Shown piece by piece: positions 56,879-64,000 of a stretch of DNA of 64,000 nt. The stretch spans positions 20,195-84,194 of the forward strand of contig SAAB01000010.1 in the NCBI GenBank assembly GCA_009929615.1, read 5' to 3'. The notes beneath the pieces were generated by a model, which searched no databases, was not told the origin of the DNA, and saw only the letters and a list, made by a program, of their open reading frames with translations. The DNA comes from Clostridia bacterium (GTDB lineage Bacteria > Bacillota > Clostridia > Lachnospirales > Lachnospiraceae). Every line of letters begins with the position of its first letter. Position 1 is the first letter of the stretch. A program made the translations under genes and the position numbers.

Positions 56879-56936
56879 AAAAGCCTCTTTCTCTCAGAAA
56901 CTGTGAAATGTTTCCATGAGAAAGAGGCTTTTTTAT
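56879..56936 (+). terminator. terminator of ychF
   Basis: AAGCCTCTTTCTC / GAGAAAGAGGCTT 13-bp stem with a long loop, followed by TTTTTT. Confidence 0.9.
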
Positions 56937-56955
56937 GAAGAAAATTCCTAATAAC

Positions 56956-56990
56956 AAAAAAATCTCGTAAAACAAAGTTTTACGAGATTT
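56956..56990 (-). terminator. terminator of tRNA-Arg
   Basis: AATCTCGTAAAAC / GTTTTACGAGATT perfect 13-bp stem with loop TTT, then TTTTT on the minus strand. Confidence 0.88.
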
Positions 56991-56996
56991 CTATAG

Positions 56997-57070
56997 CGTG
57001 CGTTAGAGGATTCGAACCCCCGACCTTTTGGTCCGTAGCCAAACGCTCTATCCAGCTGAGCTAAACGCAC
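56997..57070 (-). tRNA. tRNA-Arg (anticodon ACG)
   Basis: Acceptor GTGCGTT / AACGCAC, D arm GCTCAGCTGGATAGAGC, anticodon loop CTACGGA in stem TTTGG-CCAAA, T arm GGGGGTTCGAATCCTCT and discriminator G. The A34 should be edited to inosine. A single-gene unit. Confidence 0.93.
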
Positions 57071-57088
57071 ACGTTAGCAACAGTAGTT

Positions 57089-57117
57089 ATTTTACAATGA
57101 TTTACTTCCATTGTCAA
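57089..57117 (-). promoter_or_regulatory. promoter of tRNA-Arg
   Basis: Perfect TTGACA (57112-57117) and TAAAAT (57089-57094), 17 bases apart, about 12 bases before the tRNA. Confidence 0.8.
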
Positions 57118-57141
57118 GACCTATTTTAAACATGTTTTCAA

Positions 57142-57840
57142 TTAGTGCTGAATCATACGATAGCCCACTCCAATATGCGTCTGTATATATTTTACTTTGG
57201 TCGAATCCCTTTCTATCTTTTTGCGCAGTGTTGCCATAAATACCCGTAGGGACTGGGTATCCGAATTGATTGTATTTCCCCAGACTTCCTTTAAAATGTA
57301 ATTATGGGTCAATACCTTTCCTGTATTTTTTGCAAGAAGACATAATAATCGATACTCACTTGGTGTAAGATGAATTTCTTCACCATCCAGAAAAACACAT
57401 CCAGCGGCATAGTCAATCTTCAATTCTCCGTTCTGGTAACTGCTTGCATCTTCGCTGAATTTTTCCCTGTCAAAACGGACACGACGCAAAGCAACCCTTA
57501 GTCTCGCAAGAAGTTCTTCAATACTAAAAGGTTTCGTCAGATAATCATCGGCTCCTGCATCTAACGCCTCCACTTTGTCCATGTCCTCGCTTCTGGCACT
57601 GACAACAATAATCGGCATATTTGTCCATCCACGAACTTTACGTATAATATCCACGCCATCCATATCCGGCAGGCCCAAATCAAGAATCATCACATCCGGA
57701 CAATAGGATGCTACATCCATAATCGCATTTTTCCCATTCTTAGCCACATGATACTGATAATTTTGTACTTCCAGTGTCGTTGACATCAGGTTGCATACCG
57801 CTTTATCATCTTCAACAATTAAAATTTTTGACTTATCCAT
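57142..57840 (-). CDS. kdpE: KdpE-like OmpR-family response regulator
   Basis: A 232-residue regulator: receiver domain with acidic pocket EDD (10-12), phosphoacceptor Asp54 in DVMILDLGLPDMDG, the conserved Thr/Ser and Lys (IIVVSARSED and DDYLTKPFS), then a winged-helix DNA-binding domain (EIHLTPSEYRLLCLLAKNTG, DTQSLRVFMATLRKKIERD, HIGVGYRM). The latter features are close to KdpE. It overlaps the sensor gene by 8 bases. No kdpFABC is nearby; the divergent neighbour is a Ktr/Trk potassium system, so that is the probable target (inference). The ATG at 57840 has a GAGGTG site upstream. Confidence 0.9.
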   Translation of the reverse strand: MDKSKILIVEDDKAVCNLMSTTLEVQNYQYHVAKNGKNAIMDVASYCPDVMILDLGLPDMDGVDIIRKVRGWTNMPIIVVSARSEDMDKVEALDAGADDYLTKPFSIEELLARLRVALRRVRFDREKFSEDASSYQNGELKIDYAAGCVFLDGEEIHLTPSEYRLLCLLAKNTGKVLTHNYILKEVWGNTINSDTQSLRVFMATLRKKIERDSTKVKYIQTHIGVGYRMIQH

Positions 57841-59419
57841 GTATATTCACCTCTGCAGATTTCAAAGTAAATGCAAATACGGCCCCCGATGGTTTATTAT
57901 CCTCCACCCATATTTTCCCGCCATGGGCATTGGCAATCGACTGGCACAAAGATAATCCCAGACCCATACCTCTGCGGCCATCCCCCCGGATATTATCTCC
58001 CGTATAAAACATTTTAAAAAGGTTCTCTTTATCCTCCGGCCGAATTCCCGGCCCATTATCACTTACCCGAATAACAATATCTTCCCCCTGCTTCTCTCCT
58101 GATAAAATAATAGAAGAACCTGCCGGCGTATATTTAATCGCGTTATTCACAATATTAATAATCATCTGGACAACAAGACGAACGTCCATATCCGCCATCA
58201 GAAATTCATCTTCCAGTTTCACTTCTATATGATGTTCTTCCACTTTTCTGTCCAAATGCTGCAGTGCCTCCTGAAAGACCTCCTCCAAAAGTTCTGCTTC
58301 CATTTTTATATTCATTGTACCATTTTCAATACGCGTAATAAAAAGAAGGTTCTCCACAAGATTAATCAGCCAGATGGAATCATCATACATATTCGTATAT
58401 AATTCCTGCTTCCGGTTTTCATCCAAAAGATTTCCCCTGTCCATCAACATACTGGCATTACCGGAAATACTTATTAATGGTGTTCTCAAATCGTGAGATA
58501 TACTTCGAAGAAGATTGGCTCTCAGAGATTCCTGCTTCACAGTTAATTCAATCTGCTTTTTTGCCTCAACGAGCATTGTTTTTTCAATGACAAGCTTACC
58601 TTCTTCAATCATGGCTAAAATCAAACTCTTTTCGAAGGAATCTATAGGCAGTTCACCTTCGCTGGGAATACCTATAACTGCTAATACGTTCTGCTCGCCA
58701 TCGACCGGCACATACCATACGCCCGCATCATCATAGTTTCCCGAATTCCGCCCTGCCTGCTGTCCATTTTTAAAGGCCCAATATGCAACAGAATGTTCAT
58801 AATCTTCTATATTAATATCATCTAAAACTTTTCCCTCTGGGCAAATGCCCGGTGCTTCAAGTTTTTCATTATTCCCTATGTAATATAGAATTGAACGATT
58901 GAGCAATTTTGACAACTGCGTCGCCAATGAAATAATAATATGTTCCACACTGTCTTCCCGTTGAAGATTCTGATTGGTTTGAAGCAAAATCTCCGTCCGG
59001 TAGGCTCTCTGTGCTGCAAGATAGGCTTGCTTTTTCATCCTTAATGCCAGCGAACTGGTCATCAGACTGGCCACAATCATTATAATAAAAGTTATCGGAT
59101 AATCTGGTCCATAGGCAAGCAGCGTAAACTTAGGTACTGTAAATAAAAAGTTAAAGACAAAGACACTGGCAACAGAAAGCACTGTGCCATATATGTGGCC
59201 ATTGGTCCAAATAGATACAGCTAAAACGCCAAGAATGTATACTGTAATAATATTCGTATTACTTAACCCGATACGCTCAAAAAGATATCCAATGCCGGAA
59301 GCCAGAGCCAGAGCCAGCACCGTTTTCAGCCAGTCTGCAAGAGACGAGCTTTTTTCTACCTGCTGCCACTCTGTCATTTTCTCATTTGTCTTTTCATGCA
59401 TCTTACTTTTCCCCGCCAT
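57833..59419 (-). CDS. kdpD: KdpD-like sensor histidine kinase lacking the N-terminal KdpD domain
   Basis: A 528-residue membrane sensor. It has four KdpD-type (DUF4118) membrane helices in residues about 30-125 (ALASGIGYLFERIGLSNTNI and VFVFNFLFTVPKFTLLAYGP), and a GAF-like segment (about 150-275). The phosphoacceptor His is in SISHDLRTPLISISGNASML (about 310), and the ATPase has NNAIKYTPAGS, DNGPGIRPEDKENLF and GRRGMGLGLSLC. Full KdpD proteins are near 900 residues and begin with a cytoplasmic KdpD plus USP region, which is missing here. Paired with kdpE and divergent from ktrB-ktrA, so probably reports potassium or osmotic state. The start at 59419 (or the ATG six codons later) is not certain. 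Confidence 0.88.
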   Translation of the reverse strand: MAGKSKMHEKTNEKMTEWQQVEKSSSLADWLKTVLALALASGIGYLFERIGLSNTNIITVYILGVLAVSIWTNGHIYGTVLSVASVFVFNFLFTVPKFTLLAYGPDYPITFIIMIVASLMTSSLALRMKKQAYLAAQRAYRTEILLQTNQNLQREDSVEHIIISLATQLSKLLNRSILYYIGNNEKLEAPGICPEGKVLDDINIEDYEHSVAYWAFKNGQQAGRNSGNYDDAGVWYVPVDGEQNVLAVIGIPSEGELPIDSFEKSLILAMIEEGKLVIEKTMLVEAKKQIELTVKQESLRANLLRSISHDLRTPLISISGNASMLMDRGNLLDENRKQELYTNMYDDSIWLINLVENLLFITRIENGTMNIKMEAELLEEVFQEALQHLDRKVEEHHIEVKLEDEFLMADMDVRLVVQMIINIVNNAIKYTPAGSSIILSGEKQGEDIVIRVSDNGPGIRPEDKENLFKMFYTGDNIRGDGRRGMGLGLSLCQSIANAHGGKIWVEDNKPSGAVFAFTLKSAEVNIHG

Positions 59420-59569
59420 TCTTTCCTATGAACATATTTTCCACTATTTCACACAATCTTTCAAGAGTTTCTGCAAATCTTAATGCTATCTTAACACTTT
59501 ATCTTCTTCTCTAACCCAATATTTACTCATTTTATGATATTATATCCAAACAAATGAATATTCTAAGGA

Positions 59570-60922
59570 GTGATTGGAACGAAATCATTAAAAGATATAC
59601 GAATTTCTCCGGCACAGATTATTATTATAGGATTTATTCTCCTGATTCTTGCCGGCAGTCTTCTGCTTATGCTTCCCTTTGCAACACGGGATGGTAATGG
59701 TTCCAGTTTTATAGATGCACTATTTACTGCAACCTCTGCAACTTGCGTAACGGGGCTTGTTATCCACGATACTTATACCTACTGGTCTGAATTCGGCCAG
59801 GTAATCATTTTATTATTGATTCAAATTGGCGGTATGGGCGTGGTTACAACAGCCGTTGCTATTTTTTTGTTTACCGGAAAGCACATTGGTCTAAGACAGC
59901 GTTTTGTCCTTCAGGAAGCCCTGGCTGCCCCTCATATGGGCGGCATTATCCGGCTTATTGGATTTATTTTAAAAACTGCATTTATTATTGAAGGGATTGG
60001 TGCCGTCCTTTTATCCCTTCGCTTTTGTCCTCAGCTCGGTCTTATCCGCGGCATCTGGAATGGTATTTTCCATTCTGTTTCTGCTTTCTGTAACGCGGGT
60101 TTCGATTTATTCGGGTGGATTGCACCATTTTCATCATTGACCTCTTATGCGGCCGACCCGTTAATAAATCTGACGATTATGGCCCTGATTATTATTGGTG
60201 GTATTGGTTTTTTAACCTGGCATGACATTTCCGAGCATCGCTGGCATTTTCATTACTATACATTACAGAGCAAAATAATTTTTACAACAACATTCCTGCT
60301 GATTGTCTTACCTTGCATTTTTTTCTTTTTTTATGAATTTTCAGGTGCTCAATGGGCAGACCTTTCAACCGGTGAACGGGTCCTGGCTTCTTTATTTCAA
60401 GCCGTCACACCACGTACTGCCGGATTTAACACAGCAGATTTAAGCCGGATGAGTTCCGTCAGCATTCTGATTATCATTGTATTAATGTTAATCGGCGGCT
60501 CTCCAAGCTCAACTGCCGGCGGTATGAAAACAACGACCATCGCCACACTTTTTGTCTGCCTCGCTTCTGTCTTTAAAAAACGTCAGACACTTCAGGTATT
60601 TGGGCGTCGTATTCCTCAGCATATTCTAAGAAATGTTGTCGTTATTTTCACTTTATACATCCTGCTCTTTTTATCCTTTGGAACAGCTATCGCCTGCATT
60701 GACGGTATACCGCTGCAATCGGCTCTCTTTGAAGCAGCCTCAGCTATTGGCACCGTAGGCCTTTCCTTAGGAGTGACACCTTATTTAAGTACAGTGTCTC
60801 ATATTTTGCTTATTATACTTATGTACTTCGGCCGCATCGGCGGTTTGACCCTTATATTTGCCTTTATAAATCACCTGCCGGCACCTTCTCAAATGCCGCA
60901 GGAAAATATTACTGTTGGATAG
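59570..60922 (+). CDS. ktrB: potassium uptake protein, TrkH/KtrB family
   Basis: A 450-residue channel-like K+ transporter with four M1-P-M2 repeats. Selectivity-filter segments are seen as ATSATCVTGL, SVSAFCNAGFDLF, VTPRTAGFNT and ASAIGTVGLSLG, each with the conserved Gly. The KtrB-like loop GGSPSSTAGGMKTTTIATLF is present. The start is uncertain: a GTG at 59570 is nearest but overlaps the AAGGAG site, and no in-frame ATG follows for many codons, so a non-standard start shortly after is possible. The next gene ktrA, 22 bases on, encodes the gating ring. Divergent from kdpDE. Confidence 0.92.
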   Translation: MIGTKSLKDIRISPAQIIIIGFILLILAGSLLLMLPFATRDGNGSSFIDALFTATSATCVTGLVIHDTYTYWSEFGQVIILLLIQIGGMGVVTTAVAIFLFTGKHIGLRQRFVLQEALAAPHMGGIIRLIGFILKTAFIIEGIGAVLLSLRFCPQLGLIRGIWNGIFHSVSAFCNAGFDLFGWIAPFSSLTSYAADPLINLTIMALIIIGGIGFLTWHDISEHRWHFHYYTLQSKIIFTTTFLLIVLPCIFFFFYEFSGAQWADLSTGERVLASLFQAVTPRTAGFNTADLSRMSSVSILIIIVLMLIGGSPSSTAGGMKTTTIATLFVCLASVFKKRQTLQVFGRRIPQHILRNVVVIFTLYILLFLSFGTAIACIDGIPLQSALFEAASAIGTVGLSLGVTPYLSTVSHILLIILMYFGRIGGLTLIFAFINHLPAPSQMPQENITVG

Positions 60923-60944
60923 TTTTTTAAAGTGAGGGATACTT

Positions 60945-61595
60945 ATGAAATCAGTTTTACTTATTGGATTAGGACGTTTTGGCCGGCATATGGCCTTGAA
61001 ATTAAGAGAATTAAAACATGAAGTACTTGCTATTGATATGGATGAAGGTCGGGTCAACGATGTTCTCCCTTATGTAACCAATGCACAGATTGGAGACTCA
61101 ACTAACGAACAATTCATTTCTTCCCTGGGGGTTCGAAATTTTGATTTATGTGTTGTAGCCATTGGTGACAACTTTCAAAGTTCTCTGGAAACCACTTCCC
61201 TTCTTAAAGAATGTGGTGCAAAATTTGTCGTAGCCCGGGCAAGTCGTGAAGTCCATGCGAAATTTCTTCTCAGAAACGGGGCTGATGATATCGTTTATCC
61301 TGAAAAGCAGACAGCCATACGTTCCGCTGTCCGCTATAGTTCAGATAATGTCTTTGACTATATCGAACTGACTAAAGACCATTCCATTTATGAGACTCCG
61401 GTTCCCCGTTCCTGGGTAGGGAAAACTCTGATTGCCCTGGCCATCCGTCAGAAATATCATATTAATATCCTGGCAACCAAAAAGGAGGATTTACTTGAAA
61501 CCCTCCCTAAACCGGAACATGTCTTTGATGAAGGCGAGACCATTATCATCCTCGGTTCCAACCGGGATATTCAACGGTTCCTCCAATCGAATTAA
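60945..61595 (+). CDS. ktrA: potassium uptake regulatory subunit, TrkA/KtrA family
   Basis: A 216-residue cytoplasmic gating protein: RCK_N Rossmann domain with GLGRFGRHMALKLRELKHEV and the acidic ribose-binding AIDMDEGRVND, IGDSTNEQFISSLGVRNFDL, then an RCK_C domain (residues about 135-216, YIELTKDHSIYETPVPRSWV, KTLIALAIRQKYHINILA). In several Firmicutes KtrA and related RCK_C domains bind c-di-AMP, which inhibits uptake. The diadenylate cyclase in this window makes such control possible here, as an inference. ATG at 60945 with GTGAGG upstream. Its last codons overlap the convergent amidohydrolase stop by four bases. Confidence 0.94.
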   Translation: MKSVLLIGLGRFGRHMALKLRELKHEVLAIDMDEGRVNDVLPYVTNAQIGDSTNEQFISSLGVRNFDLCVVAIGDNFQSSLETTSLLKECGAKFVVARASREVHAKFLLRNGADDIVYPEKQTAIRSAVRYSSDNVFDYIELTKDHSIYETPVPRSWVGKTLIALAIRQKYHINILATKKEDLLETLPKPEHVFDEGETIIILGSNRDIQRFLQSN

Positions 61596-63262
61596 ATTCC
61601 TTCAATTTCTGATGATTGACGGCGGTATACAATTTCCCCGTCAATCATTGTTATATCTACTTCCATTTCATCCAGATTTTCTTCTGGCACATCCAAAATA
61701 TTTTTATTCAAAATAATCATATCTGCCAGTTTACCAACTTCCAGACTTCCTTTTATATTCTCTTCATAACTGCCATATGCTCCATTATATGTCATACATC
61801 GAATCGCTTCTAAGACTGAAACAGACTGATTCTTTCCAAAAGTTACATGATGGGTTCTGTCCTTTCGGTTAACCGCACCATCCAACATAGCAAGTCCCAA
61901 AGGTCCTGATGGGGCATCACTTGCAATGGATACTTTAATTCCGGCATCCATCATGCTTCGCAGAGGTGCATAATACTGTGCTCTTTTTTCTCCATAAATC
62001 GTTTGATATCTTTCACCCTGAACAGTAATCATCCCCACATTAAGCGTTGGACAAATATTCATTTTAGCCATCCGTTCAATCAAGTCCGGATTGGTTACTG
62101 CACAATGCTCGATTCGATGCCGTAATTCCGGCTTCGCTTCTTCCTCAAAAGCTTTTTCAAAACCCTTTACCATATATTCAACGGCAATATCGCCCATGGC
62201 ATGTGCTGTTGCCTGACAATCTGCACGATTTATTTTACAGATATAATTTGCTACCTCTTCACTTTCCCAGCCCAAAACACCTTTTAAATTTTTATCGTGA
62301 CAATAAGGTTCTTTACAGGCACTCGATGGTGCTCCACTTCCACCATCAATCATAAATTTGCAGCCGCCCATTTTAAAGTAGTTATTTCCAAGACCGCTTC
62401 GGAGCCCTAATGCAAGATAATGTTCATTATCCTCTAGAGAAAAAGCTTTTCCATAGATACTATGCAGCATCATATAAGTTCTTGGTTTAAATATTCTATC
62501 ATTGCAAAGCTTCTGCATCAGATGATAAGAAGGACCATCACATTCACCGCAGTCATGAATGGATGTAATACCATTAGATAGAAACTGTTCCTGTGAGTGC
62601 AGTGCCGCTTTTTTCTGGGCTTCCTGTGAATAATTCACCTTTGACCAAAGGAGAAAGTTCGTTCCTTCTTTTAAAATACCTGTCAATTTACCATCAATCA
62701 CCTCAACTTCGTTCACTGGATATTTTGCTGCATCCTCAGGCCCATTGATACCAATACAAGCCAGGGCTTTACTATTATACATGGCGATATGACCGCTCAT
62801 GTGCAGACACTGTACCGGATTCTCCGGTGCAATAGCATCCAATTCTTCAAGCTTAGGGTGACGTTTTTCTTCAAGAAATGTTGGCTCATAGCCCATTGAT
62901 GAAATCCATTCTCCGGGCTTTCGGATGTCCACTGCTTTCTTTATCAAATCAAACATTTCAACAAGACTTCCACACTGGCTTCTATCAATATTTATAATAG
63001 ATGAATCAATCTCGTTTCCAATAAAACCATTCAGAATAGGATGTACGTGGGTATCTACAATACCTGGCATCAAAGTTTTTCCCTTTAAATCAACAATCTT
63101 TGTTTCAGGGCTGACAATAGTCATTAATTCTTCCGTCGTCCCCACATAAACAATTTTGTTCTTCTTGATTCCAACTGCCTCTGCAATCTCATCCGCCTCA
63201 TTAACTGTAATAACTTTACCATTAATCAATGCCATATCGACATATACAAAATCAAATTTCAT
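61592..63262 (-). CDS. YtcJ-like metal-dependent amidohydrolase
   Basis: A 556-residue amidohydrolase of the Amidohydro_3 (YtcJ/NfdA) group. It has the first strand motif KTLMPGIVDTHVHPIL, the substrate-side GHIAMYNSKAL, metal-binding His regions ATAHAMGDIAVEYMVKGFEK and RHRIEHCAVTNPDLIERMA, and the late Asp in KVSIASDAPSGPL. The start is KFDFVYVDMALINGKVITVN, and the family beta-sandwich closes the end (LADMIILNKNIL, DITMIDGEIVYR). Substrate unknown; the group includes N-formyl and other amide hydrolases. ATG at 63262 follows GGAGGTTGAATA. A promoter and a leader hairpin lie upstream at 63309-63383. Confidence 0.9.
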   Translation of the reverse strand: MKFDFVYVDMALINGKVITVNEADEIAEAVGIKKNKIVYVGTTEELMTIVSPETKIVDLKGKTLMPGIVDTHVHPILNGFIGNEIDSSIINIDRSQCGSLVEMFDLIKKAVDIRKPGEWISSMGYEPTFLEEKRHPKLEELDAIAPENPVQCLHMSGHIAMYNSKALACIGINGPEDAAKYPVNEVEVIDGKLTGILKEGTNFLLWSKVNYSQEAQKKAALHSQEQFLSNGITSIHDCGECDGPSYHLMQKLCNDRIFKPRTYMMLHSIYGKAFSLEDNEHYLALGLRSGLGNNYFKMGGCKFMIDGGSGAPSSACKEPYCHDKNLKGVLGWESEEVANYICKINRADCQATAHAMGDIAVEYMVKGFEKAFEEEAKPELRHRIEHCAVTNPDLIERMAKMNICPTLNVGMITVQGERYQTIYGEKRAQYYAPLRSMMDAGIKVSIASDAPSGPLGLAMLDGAVNRKDRTHHVTFGKNQSVSVLEAIRCMTYNGAYGSYEENIKGSLEVGKLADMIILNKNILDVPEENLDEMEVDITMIDGEIVYRRQSSEIEGI

Positions 63263-63308
63263 TATTCAACCTCCATAAACAGGGACTAATTTCTTTTTCA
63301 GCAAAATA

Positions 63309-63340
63309 AAAAAAGAGCCTTTCTTTCGGAAAGCTCCTTT
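63309..63340 (-). terminator. terminator-like hairpin in the amidohydrolase leader
   Basis: GGAGCTTTC pairs imperfectly with GAAAGGCTC around a CGAAA loop, followed by TTTTTTTATTTTG. It lies within about 15-40 bases of the predicted transcription start, so it may act as an attenuator; it could also be a second stop for transcripts from the tRNA cluster. Confidence 0.6.
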
Positions 63341-63354
63341 GCCCTTTGTTTTTT

Positions 63355-63383
63355 ATCCTAACTTCGAAGTCTCTTTTTGTCAA
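63355..63383 (-). promoter_or_regulatory. promoter of the amidohydrolase gene
   Basis: TTGACA (63378-63383) and TAGGAT (63355-63360), 17 bases apart on the minus strand. Confidence 0.6.
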
Positions 63384-63433
63384 TGTGCATCTGTTGAAAT
63401 TTGTTTATCCATTTAACCAAGTTTCCAGATAAA

Positions 63434-63469
63434 TGAAAAAAAAGCACAAACCCTAAGGTTTATGCTTAC
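63434..63469 (-). terminator. terminator of the second tRNA cluster
   Basis: AAGCATAAACC / GGGTTTGTGCTT stem around TTA on the minus strand, with one G-U pair, followed by TTTTTT. Confidence 0.85.
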
Positions 63470-63477
63470 ATTCCTAA

Positions 63478-63563
63478 TGCCGGCGACCGGAATCGAACCG
63501 GTACGATCGGTTAAAATCGCAGGATTTTAAGTCCTGTGCGTCTGCCAGTTCCGCCACGCCGGC
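63478..63563 (-). tRNA. tRNA-Leu (anticodon TAA)
   Basis: Acceptor GCCGGCG / CGCCGGC, anticodon loop CTTAAAA in stem CAGGA-TCCTG, a long class II variable arm (CGATTTTAACCGATCG) and discriminator A. 86 bases, normal for Leu. Confidence 0.93.
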
Positions 63564-63570
63564 ACAAAAA

Positions 63571-63643
63571 TGGGACCTACAGGGCTCGAACCTGTGACCC
63601 TCTGCTTGTAAGGCAGATGCTCTCCCAGCTGAGCTAAGATCCC
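63571..63643 (-). tRNA. tRNA-Val (anticodon TAC)
   Basis: Acceptor GGGATCT / AGGTCCC, D arm GCTCAGCTGGGAGAGC, anticodon loop CTTACAA in stem TCTGC-GCAGA and discriminator A. Confidence 0.93.
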
Positions 63644-63652
63644 ATGAGCTAT

Positions 63653-63681
63653 ATTATATCATTTCTGATTCAATATATCAA
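63653..63681 (-). promoter_or_regulatory. internal promoter for tRNA-Val and tRNA-Leu
   Basis: TTGATA (63676-63681) and TATAAT (63653-63658), 17 bases apart, ending about 10 bases before tRNA-Val. It would let the two distal tRNAs be made independently of the upstream ones. Confidence 0.6.
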
Positions 63682-63740
63682 TATTTAATTAATTTTTGTG
63701 ATTCATTTTACTGAATCTACAGGTCTTACTATTTCCTGAG

Positions 63741-63814
63741 TGGACCTTCGGGGACTCGAACCCAGGACCGACCGGTTATGAGCCGGTTGCTCTAACCAAC
63801 TGAGCTAAAGGTCC
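63741..63814 (-). tRNA. tRNA with CAT anticodon (elongator Met or lysidine-modified Ile2)
   Basis: Acceptor GGACCTT / AAGGTCC, D arm GCTCAGTTGGTTAGAGC, anticodon loop CTCATAA in stem ACCGG-CCGGT. It is not an initiator (no 1:72 mismatch, no GGG/CCC anticodon stem). The acceptor GGACCTT recalls the Bacillus tRNA read as Ile2, but reading alone cannot settle it. Confidence 0.85.
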
Positions 63815-63828
63815 ATGAATAAAATAAT

Positions 63829-63901
63829 AGCCGATGATCGGACTCGAACCGATAACCTGCTGATTACAAATCAGCTGCTCTGCCAATTGAGCCACATCGG
63901 C
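63829..63901 (-). tRNA. tRNA-Thr (anticodon TGT)
   Basis: Acceptor GCCGATG / CATCGGC, D arm GCTCAATTGGCAGAGC, anticodon loop TTTGTAA in stem GCTGA-TCAGC and discriminator T. Confidence 0.93.
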
Positions 63902-63905
63902 AAAA

Positions 63906-63977
63906 TGACTCCAAGGGGATTTGAACCCCTGTTACCGCCGTGAAAGGGCGGTGTCTTAACCGCTTGACCATGGAGCC
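63906..63977 (-). tRNA. tRNA-Glu (anticodon TTC)
   Basis: Acceptor GGCTCCA / TGGAGTC with one G-U pair, short D arm, anticodon loop CTTTCAC in stem CCGCC-GGCGG and discriminator A. No promoter is visible in the remaining 23 bases, so the cluster probably extends beyond the window. Confidence 0.92.
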
Positions 63978-64000
63978 TCGTTATGAGCACTTAGCGGATG

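Overview
This window is chromosomal DNA of low to moderate G+C from an endospore-forming member of the Firmicutes, most likely the family Lachnospiraceae (class Clostridia). The evidence is the mraZ-rsmH-ftsL-pbp-mraY-murD-ftsW-murA-ftsQ-ftsZ cell-wall cluster followed by spoIIGA, sigE and sigG, a cdaA-cdaR pair, a feo iron locus with DUF3793, flavodoxin and DUF2325 neighbours, AGGAGG-type ribosome binding sites and many TTGACA-N17-TATAAT promoters. Genus cannot be fixed by reading alone. Nearly all genes lie on the minus strand. No phage, insertion sequence, CRISPR array or rRNA was seen.

Layout. 1-5.9 kb: leuA (3' end outside the window), ptsH, the c-di-AMP module cdaA-cdaR and two membrane proteins transcribed ahead of it. 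6.0-7.2 kb: a small protein with a decayed Fic-like motif, and a water-type aquaporin. 7.2-18.8 kb: an 11.5-kb locus for a giant Cna-B/SpaA-repeat surface protein, split by a frameshift near 16.1 kb. 18.9-20.3 kb: an Ltp-domain lipoprotein and a sugar acetyltransferase. 20.3-21.1 kb: seven tRNAs behind one strong promoter. 21.2-26.5 kb: phosphodiesterase, rdgB, a secreted papain-like protease, a THUMP methyltransferase, a rhodanese whose catalytic cysteine codon is TGA, an Asn-rich small protein and a DUF5662 protein. 26.5-31.7 kb: an iron locus (feoA-feoA-feoB, a Cys-rich membrane protein, a short Fur, a divergent DtxR/MntR-type regulator, and DUF3793-flavodoxin-DUF2325) joined by four copies of one inverted repeat. 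31.8-40.2 kb: aldehyde dehydrogenase, a P-type ATPase under a yybP-ykoY manganese riboswitch, nrdR, ylmC, ybaK, a eukaryotic-type hisA and a lone ectB-like aminotransferase. 40.2-42.5 kb: sigG, sigE and a shortened spoIIGA. 42.6-55.6 kb: the division and wall cluster. 55.7-63.3 kb: ychF, tRNA-Arg, a KdpDE-like two-component system divergent from a Ktr/Trk potassium transporter, and an amidohydrolase. 63.4-64 kb: five more tRNAs, with the cluster probably continuing beyond the edge.

How the parts fit. Three ion-homeostasis units carry visible control: iron (operators over the feo and flavodoxin promoters), manganese (riboswitch) and potassium (KdpDE next to KtrAB, with c-di-AMP synthesis elsewhere in the window). 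The wall cluster opens with MraZ, which has its own repeat operator, and flows into the spoIIG sporulation locus.

The most notable item is at 25158-25478. A 106-codon rhodanese frame is intact except for a TGA exactly at the catalytic cysteine of the CxxGxxS loop. A hairpin with roughly SECIS-like placement follows, so it may be a selenocysteine sulfurtransferase. The alternative is a recent nonsense mutation. All functional calls rest on reading sequence and recalled family features; no database search was run.
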